DNA of 5,191 nt from Streptomyces sp. MMG1533 (lineage in GTDB: Bacteria; Actinomycetota; Actinomycetes; Streptomycetales; Streptomycetaceae): positions 1 to 5,191 of the forward strand of contig NZ_LGDG01000016.1 of NCBI RefSeq assembly GCF_001279775.1. The letters are read 5' to 3'. Below the pieces are notes generated by a model. That model saw nothing but the letters and a program-made list of their open reading frames with translations. It was not told where the DNA came from and searched no databases. Positions 1 through 4,917 of the stretch are shown one piece after another; the stretch's first letter is position 1, and every line of letters starts with the position of its first letter. Both the position numbers and the translations under genes were made by a program.

Positions 1-168
1 GTCGATGCCTGCCGAAGCAGACGTCATCACGGCCTCGGTGCGCAGCGGGTTGATCTCCGAGACGGCGCCGACGAACGTGGTCTTGCCCACGCCGAAGCCG
101 CCAGCCACCACGATCTTCGCGGACGTGGTGGAGCGGGAAGGCCCTCCGCTAGAGCTTGCGAAGTCCAC
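1..168 (-). CDS. cvnD: CvnD-type small GTPase of the conservon, 5' part only (runs off left edge)
   Basis: The first 56 codons of an ATP/GTP-binding protein of the conservon CvnD family, a small Ras-like GTPase thought to be the switch of the CvnA-B-C-D membrane complex. Translation from the GTG at 168 reads MDFASSSGGPSRSTTSAKIV and then VVAGGFGVGKTTFVGAV. A short Ser/Thr-rich N-terminus leads into a beta strand and a Walker A/G1 P-loop of the form G-x4-G-K-T at residues 23-30 (K29, T30). The segment EINPLRTEAVMTSASAGID follows and enters the switch I region. The remaining family motifs lie outside the window. The start overlaps the end of cvnC by 20 nt in another frame, which suggests translational coupling. 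A purine run (AAAGGG) lies about 6 nt upstream. The family call rests on the P-loop sequence and on operon position after a DUF742 gene. Confidence 0.93.
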   Translation of the reverse strand, partial: MDFASSSGGPSRSTTSAKIVVAGGFGVGKTTFVGAVSEINPLRTEAVMTSASAGID

Positions 169-742
169 TGAGCACCCTTTCGAGCAGTGTCACGTCTGGC
201 TGGCCGCCGGCGTTCTCGTCGCCGCCGGGTTGATGGATGGCGACCAGGCCCGCCTCCGCCAAGTCGGCGACGAGGATCCTGGCCACGCCGAGAGGGATCG
301 TCAGGAGGGCCGAGATCTCGGCCACCGACTTGATCTCACGGCAGAGGTTGCAGATCCGCTGATGCTCGGGCAGCTGGCCCTGCATCTGGTGCGGAGCCGC
401 GGTGGTGTGCACCAGGGCCTCGATGGCGAGCTGGTACCGCGGCCTGGTGCGGCCGCCCGTCATGGCGTACGGGCGCACCAGGGGGTTGTTCGCCGCCCCG
501 GCGGGGGCCGGCTCAGGGGCGCGTCGCTGCGGCTGCACGGGCTGGATGCGCGGTGCCGGCGGCTGGTCGTACGGCGATGGCCCGGGGCCCTGGGGACCCT
601 GGGGTGCGTACGGCTGCTGACGCCGCTGGCTCGGGGCGGAGGGGAAGTTGTAACGGTTGGGGTTCTGGGAACCGTCGCCCTGGCCCTGGGCAGGGCCGTA
701 CGACCAGTTGCCCGAAGGTGAACCGCCTGGGGGTGTTGCCAC
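149..742 (-). CDS. cvnC: DUF742 protein of the conservon (CvnC)
   Basis: A 197-residue protein with the layout of conservon CvnC. Residues 1 to about 84 are low-complexity, rich in Pro, Gln, Gly and Tyr, and probably disordered. Residues 85-197 match the DUF742 pattern: NNPLVRPYAMTGGRTRPRY, then an amphipathic region with a Cys pair (C131-N-L-C134), then VAEISALLTIPLGVARILVADLAEAGLV, which reads like a winged-helix fold. It ends in VTLLERVLSGLRKL. DUF742 biochemistry is poorly known. Genetically, CvnC belongs with the sensor, Roadblock and GTPase proteins and is presumed to sit in the cytoplasmic side of that complex. The GTG start at 742 is supported by a strong GGAGGAGG run at 757-750, with the inner AGGAGG 7 nt away. 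The gene lies 97 nt after cvnB and overlaps cvnD by 20 nt. There is no signal peptide or membrane segment. Confidence 0.93.
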   Translation of the reverse strand: MATPPGGSPSGNWSYGPAQGQGDGSQNPNRYNFPSAPSQRRQQPYAPQGPQGPGPSPYDQPPAPRIQPVQPQRRAPEPAPAGAANNPLVRPYAMTGGRTRPRYQLAIEALVHTTAAPHQMQGQLPEHQRICNLCREIKSVAEISALLTIPLGVARILVADLAEAGLVAIHQPGGDENAGGQPDVTLLERVLSGLRKL

Positions 743-749
743 TTTCTCT

Positions 750-757
750 CCTCCTCC
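750..757 (-). promoter_or_regulatory. Strong ribosome binding site of cvnC
   Basis: GGAGGAGG in a purine run that continues to the GTG start (GAGAAAGTG). It is the strongest Shine-Dalgarno in the window. A small GTGC-CGGG-GCAC hairpin (762-773, plus-strand reading) sits just upstream of it. Confidence 0.75.
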
Positions 758-790
758 GACTGTGCCGGGGCACCCATCACTGTGGAGCCG

Positions 791-818
791 CGTCCCGAAA
801 CCTTATGGCCTCGGGACG
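791..818 (-). promoter_or_regulatory. RNA hairpin in the cvnB-cvnC spacer
   Basis: The minus strand carries CGTCCCGA and its exact complement TCGGGACG. Between them, GGCC-ATAA-GGTT can pair through two G-U and two C-G pairs. The result is a 12-bp stem with an AUAA tetraloop. The G-U pairs form only in the minus-strand (sense) RNA. The hairpin begins 21 nt after the cvnB stop, and its far end lies 48 nt before the cvnC start. No T run follows, so a classical terminator is unlikely. It may stabilise an mRNA end, mark a processing site or act as a partial terminator. Confidence 0.6.
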
Positions 819-839
819 TCAAAACGCACCGTCTGTCTG

Positions 840-1262
840 TTAGTTGAGAAGGCTCCCTTGGAGCTCCGCACGCAGATCGGGCGTCAGGACCGTACCGGCA
901 CGGTCCACCAGAAGCGCCATCTCGTACCCAATGAGGCCGATGTCCGCCTCCGGATGTGCGAGTACCGCAAGCGACGAACCGTCGGAAACGGACATGATGA
1001 AGAGGAATCCCCGCTCCATCTCCACAACCGTCTGGTTCACCGCGCCGCCCTCGAAGATACGGGAGGCGCCTGCCGTCAAGGACGTCAGACCGGAGGCGAC
1101 GGCCGCGAGCTGGTCGGCACGGTCGCGCGGAAAGCCTTCGGACATCGCCAGAAGGAGTCCGTCGGCGGAGACCACCACCGTGTGGGACACCCCCGGGGTG
1201 TTGTCCACGAAGTTGGTGATCAACCAGTTCAGGTTCTGCGCCGCCTGGCTCATCGGGCTCAC
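840..1262 (-). CDS. cvnB: Roadblock/LC7-domain regulatory protein of the conservon (CvnB)
   Basis: A Roadblock/LC7 protein of 140 residues. It begins V(M)SPMSQAAQNLNWLITNF and continues with VSHTVVVSADGLLLAMSEG, FPRDRADQLAAVASGLTSL, a hydrophobic beta strand at GFLFIMSVSDGSSLAVLA, and YEMALLVDRAGTVLTPDLR near the end. This is the standard CvnB pattern. Roadblock proteins associate with small GTPases (compare MglB with MglA). CvnB is thus expected to bind CvnD and to couple it to the CvnA kinase-like protein. The GTG at 1262 is chosen because AGGAG (1274-1270) lies 7 nt upstream. The ATG three codons later (1253, giving 137 residues) would be 16 nt from that site but is the only alternative. 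The cvnA stop codon ends 1 nt before this start, indicating co-translation. The stop is TAA at 842-840. There is no membrane segment. Confidence 0.95.
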   Translation of the reverse strand: MSPMSQAAQNLNWLITNFVDNTPGVSHTVVVSADGLLLAMSEGFPRDRADQLAAVASGLTSLTAGASRIFEGGAVNQTVVEMERGFLFIMSVSDGSSLAVLAHPEADIGLIGYEMALLVDRAGTVLTPDLRAELQGSLLN

Positions 1263-1263
1263 A

Positions 1264-4200
1264 CTAACGCTCCTGGTTGTAGGTGCTGTCAGGACCGAAG
1301 CCCTGGCCGTTCGTTTCACTGCCTGCGTTACGTCCCCGCTGGACACCGCGACGCAGGTTGCTCAACCTGCCCCGGACGTCCTCGGGAGCGCGGGAGACCG
1401 ATGGGCCCCCCTGGGGGGTGGTTTCGGCGGCTCCCTCGACCAGGTTGGCCTTGGGCACCCGCCGCGGCAGACCGGAGGAGGTGACCCCGCCCGCCTTGGG
1501 CTTGCGGAGCTGCGCGGCCTGCTGCCAGCGGTCGTCGTTCGCCGAACGCCAGTCGCGGTCGGCCTTGCTCTCCGCGGGGACCGACGGCTCCTGGCTCATG
1601 TGCCGCCCGCCGCCCGAGCCGTTCGCACCGCTCGGGGTGGATCCGCGGCGCGGGAGCCCGGCGTCGGTCATGTCGTGGCTGGCGGAGGAGGTCGGTCCCG
1701 GTCGGTCGAAGCCTACGCGCTCCTGCTCACTCACGTCAGCGGCCTGCGCAGATTCCGCTTGCGGAGCGTACTGGTCCGGGTACCCGTTGCGGTAGCCGTC
1801 CTGCTGCGGCCAGTCGTCCTGGTAGGACTGCTCTTCGAAGCCCGAGAACGTCTCAGCGGCGGCGCCACGGGCCTGTGCGGGCTCCTCGTGGACCGGCTCC
1901 GGATACGCCGGCTCCGGGTAGCCGCCGTTGGACGAGAAGCCGTCGTTCCGCGGCAGGCCGCCGTTCGGCGCGTAGTACCCCTCGTCGTACGACGGTCGCT
2001 GCTGCTCCTCGTACGCGGTCTGCTGCGGGTCCTCGTAGGCCGTCTGCTGCTGCTCCTCGTACGACGGCTGCCGCTGCTGCTCCTCGTACGCCGTCTGGTG
2101 GTCGTACGAGGCCTGCTGCTGCTCCTGGTAGCCGCCCTGGCCGTCGAAGCCCTCGGCGTACGCCTGGGAGTCGGGGGACTGCGGGCCGGGGAGCTGGCCG
2201 GGGCCCTGGGACTCCAGAGCCGCGCGGCGCTCCTCACGCATCAGGGAGCGGCCCACGGGGTCCAGCTCGCGGATGTCGTCCGGGACCTCGGTGTAGCGGC
2301 TGTCGTCGAAGCCGAGCTCCGCGGCCGTGCGCATCGGCAGGCCGTTGTTGAAGTTCTCGCCCTGGAAGCTCGGCTGCTCCGGGATGATCTGCGAGACGGT
2401 GAACTCGTCGCGCTGCTGCTCGCCGCCGCCACCGCCGTGCGTGATCGCGTCGGGCAGCATGACGAGCGAGGTCGTGCCGGCCTGCTCGCCGGAGGGGCGC
2501 AGCTGGACGCGGATGCCGTGCCGGTCGGACAGCCGGCCGACCACGAACAGGCCCATGCGCTGGGAGATCGCGGCGTCCACGGTCGGCGGGTTGGCCAGCT
2601 TGTGGTTGATGTCCGCGAAGTCCTCGGCGGTGAGACCGATGCCCTTGTCGTGGATCTCGATCATGATGCGGCCGTCGGGCAGACGGGTCGCGGTGACGCG
2701 GACCTTGGTCTGCGGCGAGGAGAACGTGGTGGCGTTCTCCAGCAGCTCGGCGAGCAGGTGCACGAGGTCGGTGACCGCGCGGCCGTGGATCTCGGCCTCC
2801 GGGACGCCCGACAGCTCGATACGTTCGTACTGCTCCACCTCGGAGGAGGCGGCGCGCAGCACGTCGACCAGCGGGACCGGCTGGTCCCAGCGGCGGCCGG
2901 GCTCCTCGCCGGCGAGGACCAGGAGGTTCTCGCCGTTGCGGCGCATACGGGTGGCCAGGTGGTCCAGCTTGAAGAGGTTCTCCAGCTGGTCCGGGTCGGC
3001 CTCGTTGTTCTCCAGGTCGGTGATCAGGGTCAGCTGGCCCTCGATCAGCGACTGGTTGCGGCGCGACAGGTTGGTGAAGATCGCGTTGATGTTGCCCCGC
3101 AGCAGGGCCTGCTCGGCGGCGAGCCGGACGGCCTCGCGGTGGACCTGGTCGAAGGCCCGGGCGACCTCGCCGATCTCGTCCCTGGTGGTGATCGGGATCG
3201 GCTGCACACGGGTGTCGACGCGGCCGGGGTCGGTGCGCGAGAGCTGGTCGACCAGCATCGGCAGACGCTGCTCGGCGATGCCGAAGGCGGCGTTGCGCAG
3301 CTGGCGCATCGCACGGCTCATCTGGCGGGCCACCATGCCGGCCAGGATGAACGCGGCGAGCAGGGCGACCACGACGGCGGCACCGGTGATGATCGCGTCA
3401 CGGCGGGCGTCGTCGGAGATGCTGGAGGCCTCGGCCACGGCCTTGTCGGCCAGGTCCGTCTCGATCTGGCGGTAGGCGTTGTACTTGAGGGTGTTGACCG
3501 CCCACCAGTTCTCGGCGGTGATGCCGTCCTGGGCGAGCACCTGGCGTGCGGAGGGGTCGGTGGTCTGCAGCGTCCCGATGGCCTTGACCATGTCGACCGG
3601 GTTGGACGGCGGGGGCACGTAGTCCGGGTCCTTGGCCGCGGCCTCCTTGGCCATCGCCGCGCCGTCCGCCTTGATCTGCTTCTCGGCGTCGGTGAGCTTC
3701 TGCGCGTCCGCCGCGGTACCACCGCCGATGTACTCCTCGACGGCGATGCCCTCCAGGTACGCGTACGAGGAGAGGGCGACGCGCTGGGTGGCCAGGTCGC
3801 TCGTCTTGGGACCGGGGCTGACCAGAATGTGCATGCCGATGGAGCGCTGCAGCGACAGGGCCGCCTTGGTGAGCTCGATGGCGTAGACGGTCCGGCCGTA
3901 GCTGGTGATGTTGCCGGTGCCCAGACCGAGCTCGTTGGCGAACTCCGTCAGGGGGTGCGCGACCTCGACGTAGCCCTCTTCGGTCTGTACGCCGGTGCGC
4001 TTGCTCGTGTACGCGGTCGTGCGCAGCGCCTGGAGCTTGGGCTCGTCGTTGCGGAACAGCTGCAGGCGGCGCAGCAGGCCCGCCTTCTGCGGCATGCTCT
4101 GCGCGGCCTCGTCGAAGGCGTCGGCGGCCTTGTCCGTGGCATCGCGCAGTGCCTTGACGGCCGCCTTGTCCTTGGCGGTCTGGGCCTTGCCCTTGAGCAG

Positions 4201-4539
4201 CGGCGCAGCGGTGCTGTCACGCTCGTTGTAGAGGGCGTCGGCATAGTTGAGAGAGGCCCGCACCAGGCGCGCGGTGTTCTCCGCGTCCTGCGCCTCCTGC
4301 CAGGTGTCGATCGAGCTCTTCACCTGGAAGCCGCCCATGACGAGGCCGACCACCACGGGTATGAGCAGGATCGCGTTCAGCCGGGTCGGCACCCGCCAGT
4401 TGCGCGGGGAGAAACGGCCGCCGCCGGCCGGCGGCGCGGTTGGCTCCGAACCGGGCACAGGGGCGGGCGCCGCTCCGCGCGGCGGCGGGGTGAAGTTGCC
4501 CCGGGCCGACGGCTCGGGACCGTTCTTGCTTCGCCTCAC
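1264..4539 (-). CDS. cvnA: Nitrate/nitrite-sensor-type histidine-kinase-like membrane protein of the conservon (CvnA)
   Basis: A 1091-residue sensor ATPase of the conservon. Domains in order: a basic and proline-rich cytoplasmic N-terminus (1-52); TM1 (about 54-70); a largely helical extracytoplasmic region of about 305 residues resembling the NIT nitrate/nitrite-sensing type (about 85-375); TM2 (about 382-402); a HAMP linker with DEIGEVARAFDQVH (454-467); a dimerisation helix region (about 486-545); and a HATPase_c domain (about 590-697). The ATPase domain has an N-box around E598/N602 (LAELLENATTFS), a G1 box DKGIGL (631-636), and a MGLFVVGRLS/GTTSLVMLP segment. A tail of about 390 residues follows, with a Tyr/Gln repeat (804-856) and GLPRR motifs. 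The kinase-like core lacks the usual H-E-x-R-T H-box; H527 in KLDHLATRMRRNGENL is the likely equivalent. The GTG start is preferred because GGAAGG lies 11 nt upstream and MRRSKNGPEPSARGNF looks like a family N-terminus. An in-frame ATG at 4608 lacks a Shine-Dalgarno site. The ligand is unknown. Confidence 0.94.
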   Translation of the reverse strand: MRRSKNGPEPSARGNFTPPPRGAAPAPVPGSEPTAPPAGGGRFSPRNWRVPTRLNAILLIPVVVGLVMGGFQVKSSIDTWQEAQDAENTARLVRASLNYADALYNERDSTAAPLLKGKAQTAKDKAAVKALRDATDKAADAFDEAAQSMPQKAGLLRRLQLFRNDEPKLQALRTTAYTSKRTGVQTEEGYVEVAHPLTEFANELGLGTGNITSYGRTVYAIELTKAALSLQRSIGMHILVSPGPKTSDLATQRVALSSYAYLEGIAVEEYIGGGTAADAQKLTDAEKQIKADGAAMAKEAAAKDPDYVPPPSNPVDMVKAIGTLQTTDPSARQVLAQDGITAENWWAVNTLKYNAYRQIETDLADKAVAEASSISDDARRDAIITGAAVVVALLAAFILAGMVARQMSRAMRQLRNAAFGIAEQRLPMLVDQLSRTDPGRVDTRVQPIPITTRDEIGEVARAFDQVHREAVRLAAEQALLRGNINAIFTNLSRRNQSLIEGQLTLITDLENNEADPDQLENLFKLDHLATRMRRNGENLLVLAGEEPGRRWDQPVPLVDVLRAASSEVEQYERIELSGVPEAEIHGRAVTDLVHLLAELLENATTFSSPQTKVRVTATRLPDGRIMIEIHDKGIGLTAEDFADINHKLANPPTVDAAISQRMGLFVVGRLSDRHGIRVQLRPSGEQAGTTSLVMLPDAITHGGGGGEQQRDEFTVSQIIPEQPSFQGENFNNGLPMRTAAELGFDDSRYTEVPDDIRELDPVGRSLMREERRAALESQGPGQLPGPQSPDSQAYAEGFDGQGGYQEQQQASYDHQTAYEEQQRQPSYEEQQQTAYEDPQQTAYEEQQRPSYDEGYYAPNGGLPRNDGFSSNGGYPEPAYPEPVHEEPAQARGAAAETFSGFEEQSYQDDWPQQDGYRNGYPDQYAPQAESAQAADVSEQERVGFDRPGPTSSASHDMTDAGLPRRGSTPSGANGSGGGRHMSQEPSVPAESKADRDWRSANDDRWQQAAQLRKPKAGGVTSSGLPRRVPKANLVEGAAETTPQGGPSVSRAPEDVRGRLSNLRRGVQRGRNAGSETNGQGFGPDSTYNQER
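1270..1274 (-). promoter_or_regulatory. Ribosome binding site of cvnB, inside the end of cvnA
   Basis: AGGAG within the last codons of cvnA. It lies 7 nt from the GTG at 1262 and 16 nt from the ATG at 1253. The spacing favours the GTG start and suggests that cvnB translation is coupled to termination of cvnA. Confidence 0.65.
1972..2130 (-). repeat. In-frame Tyr-Glu-Gln repeat in the CvnA tail
   Basis: Codes for residues about 804-856 of CvnA, with units built on [S/T]-[A/P]-Y-[E/D]-[E/D]-[Q/P]-Q, such as TAYEEQQ, PSYEEQQ and TAYEDPQQ. On the plus strand this appears as repeated CTGCTGCTCCTCGTA blocks. Units are imperfect in length and sequence. The region is low-complexity, probably disordered, and a likely place for copy-number variation between strains. 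Confidence 0.8.
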
Positions 4540-4550
4540 TCGACCAACAA

Positions 4551-4556
4551 CCTTCC
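4551..4556 (-). promoter_or_regulatory. Ribosome binding site that decides the cvnA start
   Basis: GGAAGG on the minus strand, 11 nt before the GTG at 4539. The only nearby competing start, the ATG at 4608, is preceded by a pyrimidine-rich stretch (ACTCCCCAGTCG) with no Shine-Dalgarno site. Confidence 0.6.
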
Positions 4557-4562
4557 GGCGGT

Positions 4563-4582
4563 CGGCACCTAACGTTGTGCCG
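4563..4582 (-). promoter_or_regulatory. 20-bp dyad just upstream of the cvnA Shine-Dalgarno
   Basis: A perfect 6-bp inverted repeat (CGGCAC / GTGCCG) with an 8-nt loop containing AACGTT. It ends 24 nt before the GTG start of cvnA and a few bases before its GGAAGG site. It could be an operator or a leader stem that affects ribosome access. If the alternative ATG at 4608 were used, it would lie inside the coding sequence. Confidence 0.35.
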
Positions 4583-4739
4583 CAGTGTCTCAGAGCCCGG
4601 TACGCCATCGACTGGGGAGTACGTCTTTGACTATTGGGCAGTTCAGGCATTCCAGCACGACGGCCTGCGCAGTTCCAAACAGTGGGAGGCAGGGATTCGA
4701 AGTGATGTAAGCCCCACATAAAACGGTCATAAAGAGCGA

Positions 4740-4759
4740 GCCCCGCCAAAAGGCGGGGC
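4740..4759 (-). terminator. Terminator-like hairpin between the two conservon units
   Basis: A perfect 8-bp GC-rich stem (GCCCCGCC / GGCGGGGC) closes a 4-nt loop (AAAA on plus, TTTT on minus). On the minus strand it is followed by TCGCTCTTTATG, a weak T-containing tail of the kind often seen in high-GC actinomycetes. It lies 158 nt after the stop of the upstream cvnD and 200 nt before cvnA. The simplest reading is the terminator of the upstream unit. It also lies about 60 nt downstream of the candidate start at 4820, so it may act on a short leader. The plus-strand side lacks any T run. Confidence 0.65.
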
Positions 4760-4827
4760 CTTCGTGCGCGCAGCGGCACCGGTTGACCGCGACGAGTGGC
4801 CGTACCACCCGATTCCTCTGCCGAAAC

Positions 4828-4856
4828 GTTATGAACACCGGGGCCGACCGTGTCAA
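4828..4856 (-). promoter_or_regulatory. Candidate sigma-70 (HrdB-type) promoter in the gap before cvnA
   Basis: On the minus strand a perfect TTGACA (4856-4851) is followed after 17 nt by CATAAC (4833-4828), which matches TATAAT at four of six positions. Shifting to a 19-nt spacer gives TAACGT, which fits the TAnnnT form. Transcription would start near 4820, downstream of the neighbouring cvnD and about 280 nt upstream of cvnA. The -10 is imperfect, so this is a candidate only. It is the best promoter-like sequence seen in the gap and is suitably placed to drive the cvnA operon or a short RNA. Confidence 0.45.
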
Positions 4857-4863
4857 AAGACAC
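4850..4863. promoter_or_regulatory. Short dyad (GTGTC-4-GACAC) over the candidate -35 box
   Basis: A perfect 5-bp inverted repeat, GTGTCAAAAGACAC, covers the candidate -35 hexamer. A looser mirror, ACACCGG...CCGTGT, lies in the adjoining spacer (about 4836-4853). The position would suit a repressor operator. Short dyads are common by chance, and no regulator is identified. Confidence 0.25.
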
Positions 4864-4917
4864 AGCCGGCTCCGGAGCGTCTACGACAACTTCCGTATGT
4901 CATCGCAGATTTGCGTG

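Larger units (their letters stand above)
4540..4917. other. Intergenic region between the upstream cvnD and cvnA
   Basis: 378 bp without a convincing gene. It is less GC-rich than its flanks in places (about 4700-4740 and 4820-4860). It holds the candidate promoter, the terminator-like hairpin and the dyad near cvnA, each listed separately. Two CATAAA copies spaced 11 bp apart (4717-4722 and 4728-4733) lie next to the hairpin. Short open frames here have no family resemblance or ribosome binding site that I can recognise. Confidence 0.7.

Noticed and set aside
844..4572. A plus-strand open frame of 1242 codons opposite cvnA and cvnB
   Set aside because: It is a mirror of the GC-biased codons of the minus-strand genes. 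Its translation is Arg/Leu/Val/Gly-rich without recognisable domains, and it spans two well-supported genes.
4626..4660. Plus-strand TTGACT as a -35 box
   Set aside because: No -10-like hexamer lies at 16-19 nt, and no plus-strand gene follows.
4680..4710. GGATTCGAA stretch resembling a tRNA T-arm
   Set aside because: The bases on either side of TTCGAA do not form a T-stem on either strand. No acceptor stem, D-arm or anticodon arm could be found nearby.
4540..4863. N-terminal extension of CvnA to the ATG at 4861-4863 or the ATG at 4608
   Set aside because: The extra 108 codons would cross the terminator-like hairpin and show no family resemblance. Neither start has a Shine-Dalgarno site, whereas GTG 4539 does and begins a typical CvnA N-terminus.
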